Shown here one piece after another: positions 12,001 to 19,028 of a DNA stretch of 64,000 nt. The translations under genes and the position numbers were made by a program. The notes beneath the pieces were generated by a model. The model was not told the DNA's origin and did no database searches. It worked only from the letters and a program-made list of their open reading frames with translations. Position 1 is the first letter of the stretch. The number at the start of each line of letters is the position of its first letter. Source of the stretch: Chlorops oryzae (Eukaryota > Arthropoda > Insecta > Diptera > Chloropidae); NCBI GenBank assembly GCA_020466095.1, contig CM035808.1, forward strand, positions 17,959,853 to 18,023,852, read 5' to 3'.

Positions 12001-15000
12001 ATGGAAAACGTGATCGAAACTCAGAGGGTGGCGTCAAGAACTTCACATCATCGGTTACGGGCTTGAAGCCAGATCGCCTCTATCGGTTTCGAATCATTGC
12101 GGTCTATTCGAACAATGACAACAAGGAGGGCAATACGTCGGCGAAGTTTTTCCTCCAACGTGCCGAGAGTTTGGGACCGCAAAAGGCGAAGCTGCCAGCA
12201 CCCGAATTGGTTCGAGTGGAGGCGATCTCCGAAACGGCCGTCGTTCTTCACTGGACACTTCCAGCTAGTCCTGGCAATGCGGTCGATGGTTTCTATGCGT
12301 ATTACAGGCCAGCATCATCGGCTGGTGAATATTTAAAGGCAACGGTCGATGGAATGCATGCGCGTCGCTTTAAAATTGATATGCTCGAACCTGGTACGGC
12401 CTACGAGTTCAAATTGCAGTCATTTAATGCGCTTGCGGCATCCGAGTTCAGTGCAATTTTGCAAGGACGCACCAAGAGTAAGTGCAGAGGCGATTAACTG
12501 TTTTTGATTAAATTCAGAGAAAAAAAAAATTATTGTTGTAGAACCACCAACCATTCCGCCACCGATATCGCCTTCAAGTGTACCGAAGACGAACGCAAAT
12601 GAAGAGGATAATTCCATATACCCAGCACCGGTGATAGCCGGTGCAGCTGGCGGGGGATTATTGCTCTTGATAGTGACCATAGCTGCTTGCTTATGCATTC
12701 GAAGAAGACAGAGCGCGCAACCAGAGGGTAAAGCTCCAAAAAATCTATCCATTTTTGTGAAATATTCTTAAAGATCGTTTTTCCTCTTTCGAATTACTTC
12801 GCAACAGATGAAGACAAGCCCCAATTGGATCACATACAGTCGGACTTTGTAACACCATCCGTTCTCGGAGTTCCAACGCATCACAAGTCGGGCGGGCATC
12901 GTTTGAACGGAGTCATGCCACGCATGAACATCACTCCCAATCCTCTGGCGCAAGAGGCCGATAAGGTATTTACCATTTAGGATTTTTGAAATATCAGAGG
13001 TATTCACAAGAAATGTGGAATTCTGTTCGATTTTCGCTCGTCACTGGAGAAAAACACCCAGCTTTCAAATTTTCATTCAAAAGTAACTACATTTTCAACT
13101 AATCCGTGCAAACCGGGTGATTTTCCCGAATCAAAATCGAACAGAATCCGACAGAATTCCACTTTCCTTGTGAATACCCCTAACGAGTCTATCGCAAAGC
13201 GGTCATTTGGATGGTTTTCGTTGTCAAAATGATCACTCATCAAAATGTAATTCTTGGCTCTCAAAATGGATTGCGGTACTTTAATAAACGTACTTTTTTC
13301 TGGTATATTCTTAAATCCATTTCCTTCTGAACGGTTGGTCAGAGCTTTCATATGAATATTTGAAAAAAAAAAAAAAATTATTTTTCTTTTGTACAAAATA
13401 TTCTCAATTATTTTTTCCACTCATTTAATTTGCTTTAAGTATTTAGTTCTAGTTTTTTTCTAGTCGGGGTTGTGTGTTTCTCCAGCCGTTGGTGTTTCAA
13501 CTATAAATCTCAACTATATGCCTGCTTTTATGTCCTCTTTCTCTCTCTCACTGTCTCCCAGTCTCTTAATCCCTCTCTCGCTCTCTTTCTGTCTCTCTCC
13601 TTTGGCTCTATGACTAGGATTTTATTTAATGCCTCAATAATTTAAGCAAGCGGCCTAATTTACTAATCTTAGCTAACTAAAAAGCGCTGAATTCCATAGA
13701 TTTGAATATTTTTTCATATTCCCCCAATTAGAAACTTTCGATTCTCTTTTGCCTGCCTATCCTTCGTCTATTTTTCTTTTTTCTATTTCTTTTGGTTTCT
13801 ATCCCTATGGCTTAAAGCTTATGTAAAGCGATCATAAATCAGCAAATTTATGCATTAAAAAAAAAAGGGAAACATCGTAAACAAAAAAAAAAACAAACCC
13901 TCACCACCTGTTCTAGAATCGTAACGTTATGGAGCTGCGTTTCTTGCCGAACCCCAACAATGCCAGCAACATCATGAGCAATGGACCCAATCTTATCACG
14001 GCAAGTTCACCACAAACGATTGGCAGTGCCAACACCACAAACGAAAGCATTGATGACACCACTGATGGTGGTTCCCCGCAACCGCGAAGGTCATCATCAT
14101 CATGTGAAACCCTAGAGGCAACCGATGGTGTAACTACAACAACGATAACCAACTCATTAAGCAGCAATGGGCAAATCCTTTCGATGGATTCGAATCCACT
14201 GTCGAAACCACTGCCACCACTGCCAACGAAATTGAAAACGGCAAATCATACAACCCCGACGAAAAAAGCTCATAATAACACGGCAAGCACACAAAATACA
14301 CCAACCGTTCATCAAAGTAATCATCAATCACAACACCAACAACATCAACATCAAAAACAACAACAACAACCACCACCACCACCGCAAGCTAATCAACAGC
14401 ATCATCATCAATATCAGAACAACAGCAGCACTAATTTACAGACCAATTTTAATAATTTACATAATAATTCGCAGGCTCATCATCAGCAACAGCAACAATT
14501 ACTTGGCAGCCATCAACAACATCAAGGTGGCTTACATCATGCGCAACCGTACCATCATCAAACATCTCCATCGCCGGGTACACCAACGTTCATGCATAAA
14601 CGAAATGATTACCATCAACAACCACCGCCGGTGCCCCCGCATCAAAACAATAATTCTCACCATCATCATCATCTTCAGCAGCAGCAGCAGCAGCAGCAAC
14701 ACCATGCGCCGCATCAATTAGTCTATCAGAATCACCATCAGCAATCTTCTCCGCCACCATTGACACCTTCGCTCGAGCAACATCGACGCACTTTAGAACG
14801 AAGTGCAAGAAATTTGCACTATCCAGCGACGACATCACCGTCACCGCACGACACGCATATTCACGATGGTCATCCAGCAACGCGAATCCCATCACTTCGT
14901 CGAACGCGTCGCACTTCTGGTAATGCGAATAACAATAACAACAATAACGGTGTCGGTATACCGATTGTTGTCCCCGGCAGTCCACGTGTTCAGCGTTCAC

Positions 15001-15092
15001 CCATGCCGGCGCGAGCCATGATCAAGCGCAGTCGACTGGGCAGTCACAATGATAACATGTCATCCGGCAGTCTTAACAGTATTGAGGTGTAG
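1..15092 (+). CDS. boi: boi (brother of ihog), Hedgehog co-receptor, 5' end outside window
   Basis: Single-pass membrane protein of the Ihog/Boi (CDO/BOC) family. It binds Hedgehog through its first fibronectin domain and works with Patched. Coding exons read from the sequence are 2-817, 924-1068, 11812-12477, 12542-12727, 12808-12965 and 13917-15092; all junctions are GT/AG and in phase, giving 1048 visible residues. Domains in order: three Ig domains (the first cut by the window edge), a basic linker, two FN3 domains, one transmembrane helix, and a long His/Gln/Asn-rich cytoplasmic tail. FN3-1 carries [19 protein letters not shown] and [11 protein letters not shown], and the tail starts NRNVMELRF, both as in Ihog/Boi. 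Paralogue choice: the longer FN3-1 loop and the synteny with zeste and Pdfr favour boi over ihog. The family normally has four Ig domains, so Ig1 and the signal peptide should lie upstream. Intron 2 contains zeste and a SelH-like gene on the other strand. Confidence 0.88.
2..817 (+). CDS. boi: boi exon: Ig domains 2-4
   Basis: The frame is open from base 2 to the donor GAG|GTAAGT at 817/818, phase 0. Three Ig folds are visible. The first has Cys in MIRCGT, Trp in AVWSFY and Cys in DSGNYTCSA. The second has LECPG, AVWSS and DQGSYVCR. The third has [16 protein letters not shown] and [11 protein letters not shown]-glycosylation sequons occur, for example NYT, NIS and NRT. The exon continues beyond the left edge, so no start codon is expected here. 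Confidence 0.9.
818..923 (+). other. boi intron 1 in window
   Basis: A 106-base AT-rich intron with donor GTAAGT and a T-rich tract before the acceptor TATAG. The splice sites were chosen because they keep the Boi frame open across the junction. Confidence 0.8.
924..1068 (+). CDS. boi: boi exon: basic Ig-FN3 linker
   Basis: The acceptor TTGTATAG precedes 924 and the donor GG|GTAAGT follows 1068, ending in phase 1. It encodes about 48 residues starting [13 protein letters not shown] and ending in the lysine-rich stretch [12 protein letters not shown]. It bridges Ig4 and the first FN3 domain. The reading frame crosses both junctions without a stop. Confidence 0.85.
1173..1922. mobile_element. 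Inverted-repeat element, about 0.75 kb, in boi intron 2
   Basis: The left end TCCTTAAGGGGGTCTTGTCA is mirrored by the right end, which reads CAATGAGAAGACCCCCTTAA. The match is about 20 bases with one mismatch and a small offset. An inner pair, CTCGGGTGAACCTC near 1461 and GAGGTTCACCCGAG near 1601, forms a second inverted repeat. No coding frame of note. Target duplication is unclear. Confidence 0.7.
2296..5826. mobile_element. Transposon with about 0.8-kb inverted terminal arms
   Basis: The left arm (about 2296-3093) and right arm (about 4972-5826) are near-complete reverse complements. Both contain AGCAACTGAATATTTG at the outside and the segment CCTGAG...TTTTGCATAC at the inside. The two arms even encode the same shadow peptide with a few substitutions, so they are diverged. 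The 1.9-kb centre holds the decayed protein gene listed separately and a GTATGTAA microsatellite at 4938-4975. I do not recognise the superfamily with certainty. Confidence 0.8.
3797..4805 (+). pseudogene. Decayed transposon-associated protein, C-terminal part
   Basis: The clearest part is 4290-4805, 171 residues. It has [37 protein letters not shown] and [19 protein letters not shown], ending [13 protein letters not shown]. The frame extends upstream through [19 protein letters not shown] without a start codon. From memory this domain recurs in unnamed repetitive proteins of many arthropod genomes; no function can be named. A second piece (3797-4018) is in another frame, and stops between them show the gene is broken. 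Its position between the long inverted arms suggests it belonged to that element. Confidence 0.6.
5827..6658. other. boi intron 2 stretch without a gene
   Basis: AT-rich sequence between the long-arm transposon and the zeste 3' end. Short open frames are present on the plus strand but resemble nothing I know and have no splice context. Confidence 0.5.
6659..6664 (-). terminator. Candidate polyadenylation signal for zeste
   Basis: AATAAA on the minus strand, about 205 bases after the zeste stop codon. The position is typical of a short 3' UTR. Confidence 0.45.
6870..7627 (-). CDS. z: zeste exon 3: Q/A-rich region and coiled-coil end
   Basis: The acceptor ATTACAG precedes [18 protein letters not shown]. 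Long Q/A/H stretches follow, then a charged helix from [17 protein letters not shown] through [20 protein letters not shown] to the end. In Zeste this C-terminal helix drives self-association needed for transvection. The CAG/CAA repeats give large shadow frames rich in Cys and Ala on the plus strand, which are not genes. Confidence 0.9.
6870..10323 (-). CDS. z: zeste, transvection and chromatin regulator
   Basis: Sequence-specific DNA-binding protein that supports pairing-dependent enhancer action (transvection) and Polycomb/Trithorax regulation in Drosophila. Exons on the minus strand are 10323-9998, 8133-7703 and 7627-6870, with clean GT/AG sites and a continuous frame of 504 residues (Drosophila Zeste is about 575 from memory). 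Residues about 38-110 form the Myb/SANT-like DNA-binding domain ([37 protein letters not shown]). The middle has an acidic stretch, polyQ and the conserved [20 protein letters not shown]. The last 75 residues are a heptad-type coiled coil (the aggregation domain). The start at 10323 (MSADSG) resembles Drosophila Zeste; the frame also extends upstream to an ATG at 10425. The whole gene lies inside boi intron 2, opposite strand. Confidence 0.93.
7703..8133 (-). CDS. z: zeste exon 2: acidic and glutamine-rich middle
   Basis: The acceptor TTTTTTCTAG precedes [17 protein letters not shown], which finishes the DNA-binding domain. Next come an acidic segment ([26 protein letters not shown]), a DDDD run, a polyQ run and [20 protein letters not shown]. 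The donor is ACAG|GTGGTA with one base of a Gly codon. Confidence 0.9.
8134..9997 (-). other. zeste intron 1
   Basis: A 1.86-kb intron. From 8606 onward it is the parent or copy of the duplicated block at 19029-20645. It contains a cluster of YGAGTG motifs, listed separately. The end of the block at 8606 (AACAGCTGTGGAAAATCC) resembles a repeat terminus also found near 61010. Confidence 0.7.
9628..9887. promoter_or_regulatory. Cluster of Zeste-type motifs in zeste intron 1
   Basis: Five copies of YGAGTG, the core of the known Zeste site, occur in 260 bases: 9628-9633 (reverse), 9638-9643, 9674-9679, 9776-9781 and 9882-9887. Chance expectation for this motif on both strands in 260 bases is about 0.25. 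Autoregulation is an inference. All five are also kept in the duplicated block. Confidence 0.45.
9998..10323 (-). CDS. z: zeste exon 1: DNA-binding domain
   Basis: Encodes an Ala/Ser/Thr-rich leader and most of the Zeste Myb/SANT-like domain. The donor AAG|GTAAAC leaves phase 2; AG plus the first base of exon 2 makes the Arg of WLNAR. Residues such as [20 protein letters not shown] match Zeste as I remember it. This exon and part of the following intron are duplicated at 19029-20645. Confidence 0.92.
10572..10596. promoter_or_regulatory. Zeste-type motif triplet upstream of zeste
   Basis: Three YGAGYG motifs are packed in 25 bases about 250 bases upstream of the zeste start codon: TGAGTG (reverse, 10572-10577), CGAGTG (reverse, 10576-10581) and TGAGCG (10591-10596). 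This may be the promoter-proximal region; no TATA box was identified. Confidence 0.4.
10597..11276. other. Spacer between zeste and the SelH-like gene
   Basis: AT-rich DNA with short imperfect repeats of the form GTTATAT.GAGCACC near 10645-10720. No coding frame or RNA gene is supported. Confidence 0.5.
11299..11697 (-). CDS. Selenoprotein H / BthD-like protein with Cys instead of Sec
   Basis: A single-exon gene of 132 residues on the minus strand inside boi intron 2, ending 114 bases from the next boi acceptor. The fold signature is that of the Rdx (SelW/T/H) thioredoxin-like family: a basic Lys-rich N-terminus, the beta strand [26 protein letters not shown], and the SelH-type [17 protein letters not shown]. 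In BthD the redox motif is CxxU, followed by a helix. Here the aligned residues are TLEC, so the Sec position is Cys and the first Cys is Thr. The C-terminus is acidic (DEDDFDMDY). Probable nuclear redox or DNA-binding protein by family. No intron and no SECIS element are needed. An ATTAAA lies just downstream at 11277-11282. Confidence 0.72.
   Translation of the reverse strand: MPKPKKNKNIDWASDEFFDKNRSIIYIEHTLECPIFSKKADEFKNFLVEAIPERRFEMIKNKTPPRAGAFEIGFSQNARTSVHNLWSGLDKGPPRRDKFPPDYELLLPQIRVVLKKFYAEPTHDEDDFDMDY
11812..12477 (+). CDS. boi: boi exon: FN3-1 and FN3-2
   Basis: The acceptor AAATATTCTCAG is followed by CTAACATGATACC, which completes the split Ala codon. FN3-1 is the Hedgehog- and heparin-binding domain in this family; here it is rich in Arg/Lys (KIPREN, GKRDRN) and has [18 protein letters not shown]3-2 has [23 protein letters not shown] and [18 protein letters not shown]. 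The donor is AAGA|GTAAGT, leaving phase 1. Confidence 0.92.
12542..12727 (+). CDS. boi: boi exon: membrane-proximal stalk and transmembrane helix
   Basis: A proline-rich stalk ([13 protein letters not shown]) leads to a hydrophobic helix beginning [17 protein letters not shown] and ending TIAACLC. The stop-transfer sequence IRRRQ follows. The acceptor TTGTTGTAG and the donor GAGG|GTAAAG keep phase with the neighbouring exons. Confidence 0.88.
12808..12965 (+). CDS. boi: boi exon: juxtamembrane cytoplasmic segment
   Basis: The exon runs from acceptor CGCAACAG to donor AAG|GTATTT and ends in phase 0. It encodes about 52 residues with [19 protein letters not shown] and [17 protein letters not shown]. 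No domain is recognised; it is intracellular by position after the transmembrane helix. Confidence 0.85.
12966..13916 (+). other. boi intron 5 with MITE and CT-rich tract
   Basis: A 951-base intron. It carries the inverted-repeat element at 12997-13180 and a CT-rich stretch at about 13536-13605 with many CTCTCT runs. No coding potential is supported. Confidence 0.7.
12997..13180. mobile_element. MITE, about 184 bp, in boi intron 5
   Basis: The left end AGGTATTCACAAGAAATGTG is mirrored by the right end CTTTCCTTGTGAATACCCC. The match continues inward through GGAATTCTGTTCGATTTT. Arms are about 40 bases with a few mismatches. No coding capacity. Target duplication is not clear. Confidence 0.75.
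13917..15092 (+). CDS. boi: boi last exon: low-complexity cytoplasmic tail
   Basis: The acceptor CTGTTCTAG is followed by [15 protein letters not shown], joining the previous exon in phase 0. The exon then encodes about 390 residues rich in Gln, His, Asn, Ser and Pro, with runs such as HHHHH and QQQQQQQQ. The last 60 residues are less repetitive and basic ([27 protein letters not shown]). They end in SLNSIEV. The final I-E-V fits a class II PDZ-binding end; this is an inference from pattern only. Confidence 0.88.
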   Translation, partial: NRNVMELRFLPNPNNASNIMSNGPNLITASSPQTIGSANTTNESIDDTTDGGSPQPRRSSSSCETLEATDGVTTTTITNSLSSNGQILSMDSNPLSKPLPPLPTKLKTANHTTPTKKAHNNTASTQNTPTVHQSNHQSQHQQHQHQKQQQQPPPPPQANQQHHHQYQNNSSTNLQTNFNNLHNNSQAHHQQQQQLLGSHQQHQGGLHHAQPYHHQTSPSPGTPTFMHKRNDYHQQPPPVPPHQNNNSHHHHHLQQQQQQQQHHAPHQLVYQNHHQQSSPPPLTPSLEQHRRTLERSARNLHYPATTSPSPHDTHIHDGHPATRIPSLRRTRRTSGNANNNNNNNGVGIPIVVPGSPRVQRSPMPARAMIKRSRLGSHNDNMSSGSLNSIEV

Positions 15093-15489
15093 AGACCAAC
15101 CCAACCGTCTCAAAGAGAATTTCACTATTTTAAGATTCCCTTTAAGTGACTAAGTGACTTGGACTGAACGGTATTGTAGATTTAGATATAGCAAATGATG
15201 GGCGTGATGTATTTTTGACAATTTTCCCTCAATTATTTTCACTCCCATTAACCTTTTAAAGACTTCATTAATTGTAATCTAATGATTTTCCGTTTTTTTT
15301 CTCTTTTTTTTTAACTAATGTAGAACGAAAGCGATTAAGTGTAGTTAACAAACTTTATATATTTATTAATGATTATTTTAGGATATTTTGACGTGAATAT
15401 TTCATCAGTGAATGCAATGATTGGCTTTCCCAAGCTAATGTATTCGAATAGATTAGCCTCAACTCGAATGGTTAGCATGACTAAAATTA

Positions 15490-15495
15490 AATAAA
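15490..15495 (+). terminator. Candidate polyadenylation signal for boi
   Basis: A canonical AATAAA lies about 400 bases after the boi stop codon, in an AT-rich 3' UTR-like stretch. Other AATAAA copies occur downstream (for example near 16254), so use of this one is a guess. Confidence 0.4.
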
Positions 15496-15616
15496 TTAAG
15501 AAATATATAACTCTAAAGACAAATTCTCTACAAACGCTTCTTGTAAATATAGTTCACACTAGGAAATATGTATTTGTTATGAAGTCCCATTGTAACACTG
15601 TAGGGCTATGTATTTA

Positions 15617-15775
15617 GGGAGCGTTCAAGTATTACGTAATTTTTGAAGATTTTCAACACCCCTCTCCCCGCCCCATGTAAGGCGAATTATCGTTTTTTTC
15701 CACAGGCCAGTAAGGCATCGTAACGGTTTACAATACCTCCCTCCCTCACTAGTTACGAAATACTTGAACGCTCCC
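15617..15775. mobile_element. MITE with GGGAGCGTTCAAGTA ends and TTA target duplication
   Basis: 159 bases. The left end is GGGAGCGTTCAAGTATTACG and the right end is its near complement CGAAATACTTGAACGCTCCC. It is flanked on both sides by TTA (15614-15616 and 15776-15778). It lies just after the boi 3' UTR. A TTA duplication is typical of PIF/Harbinger-type insertion; the assignment is an inference. Confidence 0.75.
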
Positions 15776-15778
15776 TTA

Positions 15779-17058
15779 GCTAGTTTCCTTTGTAAAAATC
15801 CGTCCTTGAAATATCAAGAATAGGCATGAGAAAAAAAGTTTTTAATTTACTTCGTCAAAAAATAGAAATGCATAAATATTTCGTTATATTTTAATTTCTT
15901 AATTCAGAATTTTTTTTCTTTCGATTTTTCAAGTTCTTCCTACAGTCTCGACTGAATTAATTCTAATAATTTTTGTTATTTTATTTATTTCAAATCTTAA
16001 ATAATAAAAACCTAATCGATAAGGTGGAAAAAGACGAAATTATACATTAATTGAAATAATTTTCTGTTGAAAACGATTTAATTCTTTTTCTGCGAATTTT
16101 TATTTATGAAGAGAATTTTTGTTCCAATTTAATGCTAATTTATTGTCTGACTATTATTAAAATCAAAGCTAACGATATATTTGTTCCCCTGACGATAATC
16201 TTCATACCCATGAGAAAGAAATCCCTTCTTCGATAAACGATAAGTCAATGTAAATAAATATTAAAACTAAAACATAAAAATAATGTAAACACTTAATTTG
16301 CAAAGAAAATTAATCATTAAAATCAAAATCAAAATATAAATTTTAAATGATTTACGAAGAATCTCGTTATTCTGCATCGCTACCATTGATAAACAAAAGT
16401 CAGAGATGAGCAGAAATATTTATTTTTAATTTACTTTTAACTTTTCATTAATTATGCATCGCGGGGCTCCCTTATCACATAGATTTAGATTATAACCTAG
16501 ATTTTTTACATCTCGGAGCTCCCTTCTAACGTAGATTTAAGTTATAACCTAGATTTCTGGCTATGGCCATTAGGAGCCATACAATTTGAAAGCTGTCGAT
16601 TAGGAGCCAACCAAAAAGTTTGTCATTAGTAGCCAAACGCGTTCCACGTGGATATAATCGAAAGTATGCAGATTTAAATTAGACTCAAACCAAAGTTTTC
16701 GAAGCTTGCGCGATTTAAAATCTTTGCGCGCGAACAAAGGAATACGTGAATTTTAACATGTCGTATGAGTGATGAGTTTTTGTAACACATTTCGCACATC
16801 CGTAATTCATACGCACGTCTTCCGCAACAAGAATAGTAATGAGAGCCTATGTATATGTATTTGCGTCTTTGTAAATACAGTCTTCTCTCGGAATTCAAGA
16901 TTATTTGCCAATCGATGTTTGGAAAATGGTACTTACAGTATTTGATAGCATATATTTAACAACAAGGTAAGGGTTTTGTTGCTTCTTCTTAAATATGTTC
17001 TTTTGATTGTTCTCCGACAGTTAAAGAGAGTTCAAAAACTTTTCGGCTCTTAAATCTT
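15779..17058. other. Gene-free AT-rich spacer downstream of boi
   Basis: Very AT-rich, with several AATAAA motifs that could serve alternative boi 3' ends. A short near-repeat, CGGGGCTCCCTTATCAC and CGGAGCTCCCTTCTAAC, each followed by AGATTTA, occurs near 16461 and 16515. No gene is supported. Confidence 0.5.
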
Positions 17059-17062
17059 TTAA

Positions 17063-18090
17063 CCCGCATCCGCTGTAAAAAAATTCAAACATAAAAGCTG
17101 ATGTGTATCAATTTGATACATGCCGAAAAATACGCCAAAAATCGCGGGAAAAATAAAATAAATTGCAATTTTTTTATTTGAGGTCAAAATTTATTCATTT
17201 CTGGACAAAAAAAAAATGTTATTTCCAAAAAAAAGTTATGCCCATTTGTCGCAAACATTATAGAAGTGAGTGTTACAAACAAAGTTTTTTCATAGATCAC
17301 ACCGATTACTGTAAAAGTTGGCATTTCTTCGATGTCCACCCGTAAAAACGTGATCTTTTTTTTGCTGGTGGCAATTTTGGTAATCTTCCACTTGTTGAAG
17401 CAACATTCAAATCATTTGGGATGCCTCTGATAGCCTGGACAACGGCAAAGGCGTTTTGTGTTCGTGGCATTGACTTGCGTGTATCAATGTAAGGCATTAC
17501 CAAAGCTTCACCAACTTCAATGAGAAAGAGCCGACGGCGGTATTTTTTTGCTATATTTTCCATTGGGGATTCAATTTCGTGATAATAACGAATGCATTGA
17601 ACAATCAAATGTCCAACATGTTCTCGAAATGACCATCGGCCACCGGTTTACCTTGCGTTTGCATCTTTATGTGCCCACTCTCTCGTCCAACACATCAACA
17701 ACACTTTTGATTTGATTGTAGTAAAGAATGATGTTTGACTTTTTCTTTTCGGTTTCAGCCACCGATTTTTTTCTGTGTAATGTACTTCTTTGAGACTTAT
17801 AGTGTAACATCGAAAAATAAGTATAGCTATATATGTAGAAATGCACGCATGGTAACGTTGTAAAGGGAGTAAATGTGTATTGTATCAATATGATACAGTA
17901 CAGCCGATACGTTTCATTTTTTGCAGGGCCGTTCTATGGCGTCACCGACATCTGTCGAACTAATTTTTATGTTCCTTTTCAAAATCGGTGACATAGGCCA
18001 AAAACTCAAGTCCTTACATTTAATCAATTTCTTTGTATTTCCATTCAAAAAGTGCTTTTGTATCAATTTGATACTTACAGCGGATCCGGG
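17063..18090. mobile_element. piggyBac-like element remnant, TTAA-flanked
   Basis: 1028 bases bounded by TTAA on both sides (17059-17062 and 18091-18094). Terminal inverted repeats are CCCGCATCCGCTGTAA on the left and the complement of CCCGGATCCGCTGTAA on the right, with one mismatch. Subterminal palindromes TGTATCAATTTGATAC occur at both ends, with a variant near 17879. TTAA targets and a transposase relic inside identify the piggyBac superfamily. It is too short for an autonomous copy. Confidence 0.9.
17306..17890 (-). pseudogene. piggyBac transposase fragment (C-terminal region)
   Basis: Minus-strand fragments in order are SNIILYYNQIKSVVDVLDE, then RWSFREHVG, then IVQCIRYYHEIESP, then RRRLFLIEVGEALVMPYI, then LPKLPPAKKRSRFYGW. 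These match the end of the DDE domain and the pre-Cys-rich tail of piggyBac transposases. Stops and frameshifts interrupt it, the Cys-rich zinc-binding end is unreadable, and the N-terminal two thirds are missing. It cannot encode active enzyme. Confidence 0.8.
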
Positions 18091-18147
18091 TTAAATGAAC
18101 CGATTAAATTGAATCTTGATTTAAAGAAATCTTTTTTGTATCTTTTT

Positions 18148-18344
18148 GCAATTCCATGAATACGGTCCCACCCGTGACATTCGCTTTCAAGGAATTAGTT
18201 AATTATAACTTAAATAAGGGACATGATTCTCAAGAATTTCAAATTTTGAAAACGTTTAACAACAGTTTCGCACTGAAATTACTCAATTTGAGCTCAGAAT
18301 GGCTGTCACTGGTGTCACAGGTGTGACCGCTTCTCGTGGAATTA
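18148..18344. mobile_element. MITE copy A with GCAATTCCATGAATACG ends
   Basis: About 197 bases. The left end reads GCAATTCCATGAATACGGTC then CCACCCGTGACA. The right end is an imperfect complement, ending GGAATTACC. A second copy with the same inner sequence (AAACGTTTAACAA, GCTCAGAATGGCTGTCAC) lies at 61206-61409. Confidence 0.75.
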
Positions 18345-18702
18345 CCCTATACCAATTCATGAAAATAGTAGGACCTATTATTTAAAGCCTTCTCGGCGAT
18401 GGCTTAAAGAGAAAAAAGAGCATGTATTTATTATGGGTACCTAGTTTCTTTATTCCCCACACACTCTTTTTAGAGGGAATATTGCGTGTGTGCTAGAGTA
18501 TACAAAACTTATAGAAATTATCAACAGAAGATTCGATTTCATGCCCGTCTGTCTATCGATTTGTACACAGTCTTCTTATCGGAGGATTTGAGTTATCTTA
18601 CAATTCGATATCAACATTAGTAAAGGCATCCTTAAGAACAACTTGACGCAGTACGCTTGGTTTTTGTAAAAGAGATTCTCCTTCCCTCTGACTTCAGACT
18701 TA

Positions 18703-18939
18703 GGCCCCTATTATGAATGGCGACTGTCAACAAAGTTGATAGTTGATACTTTTTGTACGGGCCATAAAGTCGTTCGTCGCAGGTGGACACAGTTGAAACT
18801 TATTTACATTGTAGACCATGCTTGTCTTTACTTATTTCAAAAGTATCAACTTCGTCCACCTGCGACGAACGACTTTATGGCCCGTACAAAAAGTATCAAC
18901 TATCAACTTTGTTGACAGTCGCCATTCATAATAGGGGCC
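18703..18939. mobile_element. Foldback MITE, 237 bp, TTA target duplication
   Basis: Two arms of about 85 bases are near-perfect reverse complements, beginning GGCCCCTATTATGAATGGCG on the left. They enclose a loop of about 65 bases. TTA flanks both ends (18700-18702 and 18940-18942). The ends and TTA target suggest a PIF/Harbinger-type MITE. It sits about 90 bases from the duplicated zeste block. Confidence 0.88.
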
Positions 18940-19028
18940 TTAGTCTTCACAGAAAAACAAAACTCCCAGCCGTAAGAGCAAAAGGGAAGTGCCTTCTCTT
19001 TTTTTTGGAAATTCGCGTGAAAATATTT

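Noticed and set aside
14590..15000. Minus-strand open frame of 136 codons
   Set aside because: Antisense shadow of the repetitive boi tail, which has a well-supported frame on the plus strand.
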